Source: Aphelidium insulamus (taxonomy: Eukaryota > Aphelidiomycota > Aphelidea > Aphelidiaceae). From it: DNA of 64,000 nucleotides. Numbering within the stretch: the stretch's first letter is position 1; each line of letters begins with the position of its first letter. The DNA lies in NCBI GenBank assembly GCA_036784855.1, contig JAZDSV010000007.1, forward strand, positions 186,001 to 250,000. The letters run 5' to 3'. The notes under the pieces are model-generated. The model made no database searches and was not told where the DNA came from. It was given only the letters and a program-made list of their open reading frames with translations. Both the position numbers and the translations under genes were made by a program. Shown here piece after piece: positions 10,107-20,347 of this stretch.

Positions 10107-10532
10107 TATCTGCTAAATAATAATAATAGTGTTCACTCTTATCCTCCCCGAAGATGCAAAGAATCCGTTTGCTGTTCATTGACCAATAATGATACGCGAT
10201 AGCGTATCGTGACCCGCGCCTTATCGTGACCCGCGCTTACGAATACGGAGCGTTGCCAGGCTACCGCCTGACTACTTAGGGCAGCTCGGCAACCATGTAC
10301 CGTCGTGTTAGATTCTACTAGCTGTGTGTGTCTGCGTCCTGTTGGTCTTGACACTACTAAAGAATCCACGCGACAGGTTTCGCGGGCACCGCATTGTTTA
10401 ACAGAGCCAGTGTCGAAGTTGTTGCACTCAACCCTCACTGTTGGTAAAACCTTTGACCAATCATGTGCCTTAAGGGGCCAGGGGTAGCTGACATGCGCTT
10501 ACTTGACGCGCTTTTTTTAAAAAAACACAAAA
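10107..10532. other. Intergenic region with a palindrome and a direct repeat
   Basis: About 430 bp between DNAJC9 and the orphan secreted protein gene. At 10191-10208 the 7-bp arms GATACGC / GCGTATC flank GATA. It is followed by two copies of TATCGTGACCCGCGC spaced 18 bp apart (about 10205-10237). CCAAT boxes occur at about 10183 and 10456. It probably holds the promoter of the downstream gene. Confidence 0.55.
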
Positions 10533-12020
10533 ATGTGGAAATTTGCAGTCGCGGCAATAGTAACCCACTCGCTGGCGGCTAATGGTCATCCCACGACGGA
10601 AAGTAAACCGCCACTTGATGATGGGAAGGCCTCTTTGGGCGCAATGTCAACGTTGCATCACGATCACTCTCGGCAATCCACGCGTGCTGCTAATCGACTC
10701 GTACCAATGGCAGCAGGAGGGCATTCGCACCATATAAGCGAAAACATTTTCAATGCTCGAAATCCATGTCAGCCATTCGAAGGCCAGTTTGTGTTGGCGA
10801 AGGCAATTGGCGAACATTACGTTTTCGACTGGAATTTAGATGATGCCATCCGCGCGGGCACTTCAAGGGATAAACGGCTAGAACGTTGTCTCCAAGAGCT
10901 GATTACTTACGCAACGCCGCGAACACTATTGTTCGAACGCTGTCCGCCAACGCTGCAGCAGTTTCAGGCCATCAACAAATTGTTTCGAACGGCAAGCTCC
11001 AGTGGAAATTCGATCTTGGCTTCGACGCTTATGCAATGGATTCTTCAAATGCTTCGCTCAACTGATAAGGCGGGTCTTAAGAAGCTGATGTGCGCGGCAC
11101 TTATCAGCACGGATAATTACCACGACTTGACGAATTTTGGGTTGGCGTTCCTTACTCAGTCGTTAGAACGGCTGAAAGATATTGTGCCGCACCAAGGGTT
11201 TTTTCGTCTAACGTGTATGATGACTGCATTGGCAAGCCGCTTGAAGAACGAGGACATATTGGCCTACTTATATCGAAAATATTTCCCAGTCGAATTACAC
11301 GAAGCATTTCATAGGCATAGGCGTTTTGGCATGTCACATGGCTTGAGCACTTACCAGTTTGTAAGAGGTGTACAAGAGCACTTGCAGCGGGTAACAAATC
11401 CAAATATCCGCATTCAGATTGTAACGAATGCTCTGGAAGCGGCGTTTCATAGTACATCAGAAACGAGAGTATCCAAGATAGAGGGGATTTTGGCTCTGAA
11501 TCCACCGGAAATTGCCGTTTCTTACGCGCTAAGTTATGCGTTCAAAAAGTCAAATTATGAATCGTTTGAAACCGCTGCAACCGTCATTCACAACTCGAAA
11601 TTTCCTGGAAACTTTCTCGATGATTGCAGCAGGGTGCAAGATTATATTATGCGTACTCCTGGATGGAAAAAGATGTTTTTGAAGAAAATTAAGCTGTTGG
11701 ACGTGTTGTTTGACAGTGGTGGGGCCGAACCCTTTTCCACGTGCGATCTGATGATGATTCAACAGTTAAAAGTGCAACGCGGATCCGAGTGGTGTGTCGA
11801 GTACCACAAAGATGGAATTCTAAGAAATTTGAAGGAAAAAGTTGACAACTACACTTATAAAAACTCTTGGTTGGCAGAGAACGTACATGAGAACGACAAG
11901 CTCTCACATTTTCAAGAATTGCTACTCTGTCTGCTGAGGACTACAAAGTCGCGAAAAGAAATAACCGCAAACCTGTGGATTCTGGCTGCCTCACGGGAAA
12001 CAAAATGGAGTTTTCCTTAA
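10533..12020 (+). CDS. Orphan protein with probable signal peptide, 495 aa, intronless
   Basis: A 1.49-kb uninterrupted frame. MWKFAVAAIVTHSLAANG looks like a signal peptide, followed by a polar, His-rich linker to about residue 75. The remainder is helical, with repeated Leu/Phe-rich stretches (LLFERCPPTLQQFQAINKLF, GLAFLTQSLERLKDI, ILAYLYRKYFPVELHEAF). No catalytic motif or domain recognised. It lacks introns while nearly every neighbour has them, and its codon use is more AT-rich. This points to a lineage-specific secreted protein, possibly an effector; that role is inference only. Confidence 0.6.
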   Translation: MWKFAVAAIVTHSLAANGHPTTESKPPLDDGKASLGAMSTLHHDHSRQSTRAANRLVPMAAGGHSHHISENIFNARNPCQPFEGQFVLAKAIGEHYVFDWNLDDAIRAGTSRDKRLERCLQELITYATPRTLLFERCPPTLQQFQAINKLFRTASSSGNSILASTLMQWILQMLRSTDKAGLKKLMCAALISTDNYHDLTNFGLAFLTQSLERLKDIVPHQGFFRLTCMMTALASRLKNEDILAYLYRKYFPVELHEAFHRHRRFGMSHGLSTYQFVRGVQEHLQRVTNPNIRIQIVTNALEAAFHSTSETRVSKIEGILALNPPEIAVSYALSYAFKKSNYESFETAATVIHNSKFPGNFLDDCSRVQDYIMRTPGWKKMFLKKIKLLDVLFDSGGAEPFSTCDLMMIQQLKVQRGSEWCVEYHKDGILRNLKEKVDNYTYKNSWLAENVHENDKLSHFQELLLCLLRTTKSRKEITANLWILAASRETKWSFP

Positions 12021-12142
12021 GATGGTGGTGGCGGTATCATCACTGGCAATAGATCAGACGAATTATATGCGAAGAACGAGATGCATTGTATGTGTCCAGT
12101 TCTCAATCAGCGCCGTCAATTCATTAACCGCGCACGGCAACC

Positions 12143-13542
12143 TTGCCAGACAGCCGTGCGCCAGAGAGCATGTGCCAAGTGGTTGCGGCCACATTCAGCC
12201 CCGTGCCCATGCTCAACGTGCATCACCATCGTTGTGCTACCCGGAGCGGCCGTGATGATGATGTCAAGTGTGATCACCGTGTTGATGCGGGTGCCGACGA
12301 CGGCGACGAAGACGATGATCAGTGGGATGGCACGGTTGCGGATGGGTGTATGCTGCCACAACGTGCACGGACACACGCCTATCGCATGTCGCTGCACAGC
12401 AGTCATCCTCAACATCGGGACCAGCAGGACCAAACTGCCTGGCCGCCGTGTGTGCCACCGCCACTCCCGGCGCACTATGCCGGCAGTCACTCGGCGATTT
12501 TGAAGCCTGTGATTACGAACGCTCAGTTGTCATCGGAATCGACACACAACGCTTCTATAGTGCAGTCAAGCTGGGCTTCTTCCGGCATGCATGGTGGTGT
12601 GTCCACGGCAAACCACAGTGGCAGCGATCTGTTGTTGGGACGGCATCAGCAGCAGCGGGTACTGCCGCACCATGCGCACGTTCGATCACTCTCGCAGTCT
12701 CTCGGGGCTTCCATGTCGGCGGCCAGAACCTTGCTCGTCCCTTCCCTGGACCCCATCTTAATTGGCTTTGGCGGGGATGATTTTCTCGGTGAGTATATAC
12801 ATTCATCTGCGTGTACATGTAGCTTACATTTGTGACAGACGGAAGTACGTCGATAAAACCGTCCGAGCTGTGGCAGGAACCACGAGGACAATTGGCTGAG
12901 CTGCAAAGCACGTCGACTACTTCCGGGGCCATCTTTGGCGCAGGCTCGGCTTCCAGTCTATTTAATCATTGTTATAGTGTTACTGGCCACAGCAGCGTCG
13001 GCAGTGGATCTTGCGGCAGTCGCACTCGGTCTGTGCGGAGCGGATCTCTGCCAGTGGATGAGTGCCAGGGTGACGGCGCGGTTACTTCTGTTGACGCCGA
13101 AGTGTGCCGGTCGGCAGCATCCCGTGAATCCAGCGACGGCGACAATGCCGATGATGACAATGATGACCGCTCTGTTTCCGCCAGCCAGCCGTCTCCCAAG
13201 ATGGCCAGTGGCAATAAGCAGCAGACACGTCGGCGTCAGAGCAATAGCACCGCTGCCGCTGTGGTCGATGTGGATTCCAAACGCAAACGCAACACCGAAT
13301 CCGCACGGCTGTGTCGCCGCCGCAAGGCCAACGAACGACAAACTATGGAGCAGAAGATGGCTGAGACCGAGGTGCGCGCCAAAGACCTGGAACAGGCAAA
13401 TGCAGTGCTCACCGCGGAGAATGCAATGTTCCGAGACCGGGTGTCCGTGCTGGAGAAGCAGGTGACTGATCTGCACGGTGTCCTCCTCGCCTTTGGTATC
13501 AGCAGGGCTGTCCCGAGCAAGGCGGACACTGAGCAAAAGTAG
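12143..13542 (+). CDS. bZIP transcription factor
   Basis: Two exons (12143-12788, 12839-13542) encode 449 residues; the 50-nt intron is GTGAGT to CAG, giving GGDDFLDGSTS. The bZIP is at the C-terminus: basic region 363-378 (KRKRNTESARLCRRRK, matching the N-x-x-S/A-A-R-x-x-R pattern) and a leucine zipper about 385-430 with ENAMFRDRVSVLEKQV. The class resembles fungal Gcn4/Atf4-like factors with RxRNTESAR. The first 300 residues are His/Ser/Gln-rich and disordered, with an acidic patch (DGDNADDDNDD) that could act in activation. The start is uncertain; upstream in-frame sequence is sparse, and Met10 is also possible. Confidence 0.82.
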
Positions 13543-13920
13543 CTACTTAACGATCAAACTATTCGAACAAGCAAGAAGGAAATCACAAGATGTTACAGCA
13601 AGTGTGTGTGCCACAGTGTGGACACGCTTGCAATGAACAACATTCGACTCTTTATATAAAATGTGTGCTTGTCACATAGAAACACTATTTACAACATACA
13701 CGGCTCTATTGATAGCAAGTTAGACGGCAAACATGCCCGGATTCTGTTGCTGCACACTTGTGAGCACGTTTGTCTCATATGTCACAGCAAATAACACAGC
13801 AGGTTAACACAGCACAAGATGACGACTAGCAAGGAGTAAGCTTACATAGATAGCACTACATAGAACAACTTCCACTACGGCTATATGCATACACACACAC
13901 ACACACACACACACCCATGT
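13543..13920. repeat. 3' intergenic region with a (CA)n tract
   Basis: Lies between the convergent bZIP and membrane-protein genes. It contains a (CA)n tract of about 24 bp at 13891-13914. A further minus-strand 3' exon of the membrane protein may lie here (a CTAG acceptor at about 13828 opens a short Cys-rich frame), but I cannot confirm it. Confidence 0.5.
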
Positions 13921-14625
13921 TTACAGATAAGTAACGAACAACCACCACACACGTACCACATCACTGACAATGGCCAGCAGGTGCCGGCAGTGCTTCACGG
14001 ACGCCACCTTGAACACGGCCTCAAAGACAAAGAATCCAAACAGCATCACGAGGATCCAGTGCACGTCCGTGCGATCCAGCACATACACCACCGTGGTAAC
14101 CAGGCTCAGAAAATCCACCAACAGACTCAGCATGGACAGTGTCTGGTACAGCGCCAGTCCGCGCGGCCGGTACATCTCTTGCGCCACCCAGCCCAGCAGC
14201 TACGCGCATCGACGGTACTGTCAGACACAACTGACCTTTTATACACTACTACACACCAGCAGTATCATATCGTGCGACGAAGTGACCAGCGCCGCGCCCA
14301 TAATGTTCTCGAATGCATAAAATGACAGGTTGAGACTCTGTGTGGCTGTGCGTCAGCTCTTCGTATGTACATATGTACACATGACTATACGTGCACTTGC
14401 CAGCAGCACCATGAGCGAAGTGCGAAAATATGTGCCGACGCGTTTCGCCTCGTGTGACTGAATATCGGGCGCCACCGACTGTTGAAAGTGGGCTGATTCC
14501 GCGTTTGGCTGCGGTGTCGGCGCGCGTGGCTGTGGCCGAGTGTTGGCGGCAGCGGGGTTTGTGGTATTGCCGGCGTTTCTATTTGTGCTCCCGCTAAGCA
14601 GCCCCGCGCGATCCGAAGTGTCCAT
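13921..14625 (-). CDS. Polytopic membrane protein of unknown function, ~198 aa
   Basis: Three exons (14625-14397, 14345-14257, 14199-13921) splice cleanly at GT-AG introns. The N-terminal ~55 residues are polar (Asn/Pro/Gln-rich). About four to five hydrophobic segments follow: TSLMVLLATTQSLNLSFYAF (made by the first splice), HDMILLVLLGWVA, LSMLSLLVDFLSLVTTVVYVL and HWILVMLFGFFVFEAVFKVA. The C-terminus is uncertain: GTACGTGTG just before the stop is a strong donor, so another exon may follow. No family recognised; probably an ER or vacuole membrane protein. Confidence 0.65.
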
Positions 14626-14867
14626 CGTGGAACTTGCCTATGTCTGTGTCTGTGTCCAGAGGAAGTGTCGACTGCCGTGACTGTCCCAGACACACACGGA
14701 CACGCACACACGCAGACGGACAGTTTCTTGTTTGCTGTCGCACGGCCAACACACTTTTGTCCCTGTTTGTTCCCTGCGCCACATCTTACTGCATGCTGTC
14801 TATCTACATAGCTGTCAATGCCGCCTGGTATTAGAGATGAGATGAGACTAAAATGCTTCAACATGCT

Positions 14868-16478
14868 CTAATTATCAACACTATCATCATTGGACAGCAC
14901 CTCGCCGTACGCCTGGCTCATGATGGGCGCACAGCCACGTAGCCACCACCGCAAAGCACCCAAAATCTGTTCGCCGTCATTCCGCGCCACGTCCATCACA
15001 CCGCTTTGGAACATTTGTATGTCGAGCAGGGGTGCCGGCAAAGTCCCGTCGGCTGATTCCTTGTTTGTGTTATCAAGTTCTCCCTTCACAAGTGTTTGTA
15101 TGAGTGGGTCCACGTCGCGCATAAACGCCGGGCATATATCGGCACCATATTCCATCGTCTGTTTCAGCGTGTGCGGGAACATGTAGCGCCTCATCCACTG
15201 GTTCATTCGAAGTCGCGCCGCATCCACATGCAGATCTTCCACCGCCGCATCTTTTACCTGTTCAACGTCTTTATCCTTGCCACGTGTAATTTGCTGTTGT
15301 CTCTGCAACACAGTTCCTAGTAGACGAGCGTCGGAGCTATCTGCCGGAGGAACCATGCCAACATGCTGCAAGTGGCCATAGTGTGGGTAGGCGCGGATAA
15401 ACCGCCAGGCCAGACCATCGGTCACGCATACATTAATCGGCCGCACACACCACACCGGCGGCGTGGCACTGTTTGCCGTGGATTTCTGGGATGCAGTCAC
15501 AGACGCTGCGAGGGCATGCAGCTGCAGCAGCCTCACCGCGGCACCGAGGCGACGTTGGAATTCCGCGCTGTCTGCCATCGCCGACACCTTGTCCACCATG
15601 AGTATGCTGCACACGGCACGCGAGGCATAGCTTATCGTCAGCGAGGAGTCCAGCCCGGCCGCCTGTGCTTGCCGGCCGGCCGGCGCACTCGATCGATCCA
15701 CGTGCGCCGGATGAAAGTGCGGCGTCACCAGATAGTCCACCATCTCACTGCTGTCCTCACCACCGCCAGCCATGCTGCCCGACACCAGATGGTCGGCGTG
15801 TATGCCGCACATCATTGGCAGCGCGTCCGTCGCCTGGTCCACATCATCTACGCCATCTCGATGATCGCCATTATTTCCACCAGCACCACCACTGCCAGCT
15901 CTCTCCATCAGGGCCTCCATGCAGAATGTCTCGACGAGGTGGCGCCGCGACTGTCGCGTGGCCAAACTCATCGTGCCCAGTAGGCGGTCCACGACGCCGG
16001 TGAAAACAGGCGATGGAGTGTGCCGCACCAACCGCCGGTCAAAGAACAGCGATCCCGTCTTGGGCAGCACGCGTATGTTCAGCCGTGCATGAAGATTATG
16101 ACCATCACTTGACGGACGCGCGTCCAGCGGCGCGCACAGTGCATCCGTCACCAGGGAGTGAAAGGAGCGCAGGGAGGCCGCTGACGGCTCCTCTGAACCA
16201 GTGGAGAGTGACGTGTCTCGATATGCCAGCCGCAGACCATTCATGACGGAGCGGCACACGGCCGCAGGCGGTGTCCACCGTTCATTAGTCGCGGTGTAAA
16301 AGTCGGTGCGGCAACTGCTGTCGGCTCCATGGCCATTCACGTTGATGGGCGCTGATGCGGCCAGCGGACCTAGGTGGGCGTGGCTGGCACATGTCGGCCG
16401 GTTGAGCACCGAGGGGTGGTTGAGCGTGAAGGCTACGGCGTCAAGTGCCGCGTTGACGCGTCCATTCGGCGCGCGCAT
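14868..16478 (-). CDS. Hypothetical protein, 536 aa, single exon
   Basis: A long open frame without a recognised family. There are no membrane segments or signal peptide. Recognisable stretches include AALDAVAFTLNHPSVLNRPT near the start, RLNIRVLPKTGSLFFDRRLV, a Gly/Asp-rich insert (about residues 195-215), QRRLGAAVRLLQLHALAAS, and a more conserved-looking C-terminus with RMNQWMRRYMFPHTLKQTM and EQILGALRWWLRGCAPIM. The strand was chosen because this frame is the only long one without low-complexity artefacts. It lies in tandem with the membrane protein downstream. Confidence 0.6.
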   Translation of the reverse strand: MRAPNGRVNAALDAVAFTLNHPSVLNRPTCASHAHLGPLAASAPINVNGHGADSSCRTDFYTATNERWTPPAAVCRSVMNGLRLAYRDTSLSTGSEEPSAASLRSFHSLVTDALCAPLDARPSSDGHNLHARLNIRVLPKTGSLFFDRRLVRHTPSPVFTGVVDRLLGTMSLATRQSRRHLVETFCMEALMERAGSGGAGGNNGDHRDGVDDVDQATDALPMMCGIHADHLVSGSMAGGGEDSSEMVDYLVTPHFHPAHVDRSSAPAGRQAQAAGLDSSLTISYASRAVCSILMVDKVSAMADSAEFQRRLGAAVRLLQLHALAASVTASQKSTANSATPPVWCVRPINVCVTDGLAWRFIRAYPHYGHLQHVGMVPPADSSDARLLGTVLQRQQQITRGKDKDVEQVKDAAVEDLHVDAARLRMNQWMRRYMFPHTLKQTMEYGADICPAFMRDVDPLIQTLVKGELDNTNKESADGTLPAPLLDIQMFQSGVMDVARNDGEQILGALRWWLRGCAPIMSQAYGEVLSNDDSVDN

Positions 16479-17134
16479 GTGTCTCCCGGCGCACTAATCG
16501 GCTGAAAAAGGAAATAACAAGCACCTCAAAGAAGAGAGCAGCAATGAGGCTGCCGCATAGCATAAACGGTTCAACTCCATTACGGCTTTAACCATATATT
16601 GCACTCTCTGCTGCCATCCAAATATTTGCTGGTGCGTTGCAATATCGTTCCACAGGCGTCTACAGGTTGTGCACCTGAGCCAACAACGCTCTTTGACCTT
16701 AGGGATCAAATTTGCTTATCTCGGTTGTATCGGTTTGCACTCATTGGCTACTCTCACCGAGCCACAGTGACTGCACTATTTGCTGGTTCTGAATTAATTT
16801 ACCAAGTACACCTCATATCCAGCCCTGCGCAAAGCTGTTCGAAAACCTTTGCCTCGACTGGTTCCCGGACAATACCAGCACTGACCTTCTTAAATGTGTC
16901 CCCATTGTGACTGCTTCGATTACCCTGCGAGTCGGAAATATTGCAAGAATATCGCACGAATTGCTGCTTCGGAACTTTTCGACGGTTCTTGACGGAGCAA
17001 TCGGTGCAGCTCTTTCAATTATGACAGCACTGGTGTCCGTGGAAGCAGAAGATGCGACAATGAAGAAATCACAGCTTTTTAAGTGCAAATAACGAAAGAA
17101 GAAGCTTGTATGGAAGATTTGCAAAACAGCTGCT
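16479..17134. other. Gap containing a decayed fragment of the neighbouring coiled-coil gene
   Basis: About 650 bp between two minus-strand genes. The central part (about 16945-17060) is a degenerate copy of an internal segment of the coiled-coil gene at 18392-20145 (annotated separately). The rest (16479-16940) has only short frames, including a plus-strand 103-codon one, with no family resemblance. Confidence 0.55.
16945..17060 (-). pseudogene. Degenerate partial duplicate of the coiled-coil/CxxC protein gene
   Basis: On the minus strand this stretch translates to TSAVIIERAAPIAPSRT, against TGAVIIERAAPVAPPRT in the intact gene (about 18855-18910). At DNA level the shared words include GGAGCAA-CGGTGCAGCTCT and ATGACAGCAC on the plus strand, and weaker matches extend over roughly 120 bp. 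The surrounding frame cannot be joined to the rest of the gene. It appears to be a relic of an old local duplication, about 1.9 kb from its source. Confidence 0.6.
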
Positions 17135-18088
17135 TCACTGAAGTGGCTCAGAATCGTCCGGCTCGTCGTCCGGCTCATCCGACTCCTCCACTTCAAAGTA
17201 TCGCCGACAAGACGTGCATGGTGGGCGAAATTTGTCAATTAGCGGTGCCGGCGTTGCATCCGATGTTACCGTGCGGCCATGTTGCGTGGGATAAAACAAC
17301 GGGTCTGACAGGTTGCTATTCATAAACTTTCTACCGCACAAGTAGCAAAAATTGGTGTGGCAGTTTGTGCCCTGCATGTTGTCACAGCCTTGCAGCTTTT
17401 CAATGTGCAATCCGCATGTCGGACACGGGCGCCAATTGTGATAACGGGCCAAGTACCGGAACGCCATATCGGCCTCGGTGCGATCGGTATCAGGGAGGCG
17501 ACGATACTGCTTGCATGTGAACCCAATATGGTATGGAACGCGACATCTCAGACAGATCTTGTTCGAGCAGTGCGGGCATATAGTGACGTGCTTGTCGGCA
17601 GTCGACAGTTGTTTGGCCGCATCAAACAGTTTGAGGCATGACTGAACGGGACAAAGAATTGGCTCCTCAAAAAGAGACTCTTGGTGCATTTGCAGGAACT
17701 AGTTATATGTCCGTTAATGGCAAAATTGAAGTAATCCACCTGCCTTGTCGCGCATTTCGTCATTGAATTCGGCTGTTGCCAGATTATTGAGAATAACGTG
17801 GATGTTGTTGGCGACAGCGCGGCAATCGGGCACGGCACACTTTAGCGGAAACAATAGGCGGTCATTGAGCATCGTGCACATCCACTGTCGCATGCAGCCG
17901 CTGCAACAACCATGACCACACGACATTCTGACTGGTTCCGTGTTTGATGTCGACTTGCGCCGGCGAAACGGCGTGGGAGATCCAATATGGTCGAAACAGA
18001 TTTGGCATTGGATGATGGCCGGTGGATGTTTGCAGGCGCGGGAAAGACGCTCACGAACTGCTGCTTGGATTAGGCGTGACCGGCCCAT
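17135..18088 (-). CDS. RBR (RING1-IBR-RING2) E3 ubiquitin ligase
   Basis: RBR ligases take ubiquitin from E2 at RING1 and pass it through a catalytic Cys in RING2. Exons 18088-17744 and 17698-17135 encode 302 residues. RING1 begins at Cys28/Cys31 (CQICFDHIG) and continues MSCGHGCCSGCMRQW; the IBR has CPVQSC, CPHCSNKICLRC and GFTC; RING2 is RPCPTCGLHIEKLQGCDNMQ with a later FCYLC. The catalytic Cys (GC) is present, but the zinc-ligand Cys expected after the Met (GCxxMxC) is Gly. The intron uses a GC donor (AAG|GCAGGT); only this join gives EMRDKFLQMHQESLFEEP in phase. The C-terminus is acidic. Confidence 0.88.
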
Positions 18089-18391
18089 ACCGGCTCATGA
18101 ACGGAGTTCCAACTGCGACATTATTTCCAACGGCGACAACTTTCCACGTCACCAGCGCGATTTCTACATGTCGCTGAATGCGCACTATCATTATGCTCAA
18201 TTAAGGGACAGGTATGAGCATATCACTGACACGAAAGTACGAAGAACAGTTTTTTTCTCAGTGAACAGCCAACATATTTTAAGTCGTTCAGCTGCTTTGA
18301 GCAATCCATAATAGTGACGTATTATGTAATACATGCTTCGCAATATGTAATCACAAGAATATTTATGATGAAATATGATAAGTTTCCCTGA
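18089..18391. other. Short intergenic gap, nothing recognised
   Basis: About 300 bp between the RBR gene start and the stop of the coiled-coil gene (both minus strand). It is AT-rich towards 18300-18391. It should hold the RBR promoter. No ORF or repeat is worth naming. Confidence 0.5.
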
Positions 18392-20145
18392 TTAAACCTC
18401 CCCTGGAGTGTCACCAACGGCGGCCGTCCAAAACCGCTGCTCCGCCACTTCACGGCGCTCAATACTTGACGCGAAATAGTCTCGAACACTGAACTGTCCA
18501 CTCACTGCACTTCCGTTACGTGGCAGTGGCAACGGCAACTGTTTCACGGCCTGTCTGGATGGGCGACGCGGTGCTGCCTTTGGTGTCGACGAACCATCAT
18601 TGAAGGCCGTCGGAAGATCTTGCGGTGTTTGAGTCATAGTATCAACAGGCTTTTCCTGAGTACTGATACTAGTAGTGCCTGTGCTTGTTGGCATCATTGA
18701 TGCCGTACTGGTAACAATCTCTGCTGATGCGAGTGGCATTTGCTTTCGATTGCGCGGTGCACCGATTCTTCGGTGGCATTGCAGCCGTGGCGCAATGGTT
18801 GTATCAGAGGCTGGCAGTGCTACTGCCTCGCACGGGATGACTGGTTGCGGAACTAACGTTCGTGGCGGAGCAACCGGTGCAGCTCTCTCAATAATGACAG
18901 CACCAGTGCCCGCAGAAGTGGCATCCAAAGTACATTGTGACTTCACGCGCGGTGAAGTGCCCACGTCGGTAGCTGACTTCGCCGAGGAACTGGAATTGAC
19001 TGCTGTAGCAGCATCATTGATAGACGGCTTGCATGGCGGAATCTTGACCAACATACGTGGCACATTCAGTCCGCGCTGTTTTGCCGTCAATGGGTACGGC
19101 CCATCGTCCAGGTACGGGGTGCACTTGATGCCGCGATGAGTGGGATCATACTTGATCTGGTATGAGGCGGCGCTGTCCAAGGCAACGCGTGCCAACCGCT
19201 TGGCCTCCTCATACACTGCCTGCTGTCGGGTCAGCGGTGTCGGCTGGACGATTGACTCGCGCAATTGAATGTGTGGCTTCTCTGTCTTGAGCAATGGGTT
19301 CTTTGTTGCGGGCGCTGTCGGAGGTGGCGGCTGAGCCGACTGAGCCGTAGTCGGGTGACAGTGTGGACACTGCAAGCAGCCAGCAAACTTCTTGGCACGC
19401 GGCAGGCTGATCTGGCCGATAAAGTATTAGCACAGCATCCATAGGTAAATCTATGCACCAACCGCACGCCACTGTTGCTGCTGCAGAGCTCTCAGCTCTG
19501 TCACTGTCTTGGTGGCGCGAATGCATTCCAACTGTGCGGCGGCGCTTTGGCGGCGCAGTTGTTCTGTCATGTGGTTAATGTGTTACACAATATAGTCCAC
19601 ACGTACCGGCTTCCTGCTTCAGTGCACGGTACCGTGTGCGGCTCACCATGCCGGGAAAGCGCGGCGCCCAACCGCCCATGCATCCTGCTCCCTTAACACT
19701 ACTATCGTCGGCTTCTTCTGTGCCAGGAATCGGCGCAGACAGTCGACGAATAATCTCGGCCTGTTCAGCCACTGTTGCACGCTCCGTTGCCAGCTCGCGT
19801 CTGGCAGCCAAAATGGCATCCAGTGAGTGTGCCCCGTGCTGTGACGTCGTTGTCACGGGCGCCGATACGCGTCTAATCTCTGCCCCGTGTCAGCTAATGA
19901 ACCCATCACTACTTCACCTACTCACCTCGCTGTTGACGGCGAAGCAGTTCGGCCGCGTCTTGACGTTCACGGTCGAGTGTGGCGGCGGTGCGTGCACACA
20001 GCACATCCAGCGCGCGTATACGTCGCTGCAGTTCGCCCTTTTCGCACTGGGACGTGGCAAACTGCTGTGACAGCCACTCGGTGAACGCCAGTGTCTCATC
20101 CAGTGTCTGCTGCAGGTCTCGGCGCTGTTGTTCAGTGTCGGTCAT
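18392..20145 (-). CDS. Coiled-coil protein with a CxxC cluster, function unknown, 537 aa
   Basis: Four exons (20145-19926, 19879-19607, 19563-19463, 19411-18392), all GT-AG, with phases that fit exactly. Residues 1-75 and 90-198 are heptad-like (QQRRDLQQTLDETLAFTEWL; RRELATERATVAEQAEIIRR; EQLRRQSAAAQLECIRATK). A CLQCPHC cluster (Cys210, 213, 216) may bind zinc. A semi-conserved patch follows, EEAKRLARVALDSAASYQIK and GPYPLTAKQRGLNVPRMLVK, then a Ser/Thr/Pro-rich tail. The start MTDTEQQ (20145) is preferred over the in-frame upstream Met at 20250, which adds an unlikely leader. A decayed partial copy of its tail lies at about 17000. Confidence 0.75.
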
Positions 20146-20347
20146 TGTCGTGGTCGGTGTTTCTGTGAGGTGCCTCTCTGTGCAGGTGTGACTGTGTGTG
20201 GGCGTCTCAGGGAAAGGTGGGAAGAGTACCGTGTGCCGGGAAATAGACACCCTTGACTACAGGCACGACAGGCACCCTGCAGGCAACCCGCCATGCAGAC
20301 ACACACATGCCACACAGGCACACAGATGTATTCCAGCGTGTTTGACC

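Noticed and set aside
14257..14397. Acceptor ACACAG|AGTCTC for exon 2 of the membrane protein
   Set aside because: Phase mismatch with exon 1; the acceptor five codons earlier (GCACAG|CCACAC) fits and adds TTQ.
17661..17744. GT donor (GCAG|GTGGAT) with a CAAG acceptor in the RBR gene
   Set aside because: It preserves phase but needs a poor acceptor and drops FLQMHQ; the GC donor with CTAG acceptor is better on both counts, although RNA would be needed to settle it.
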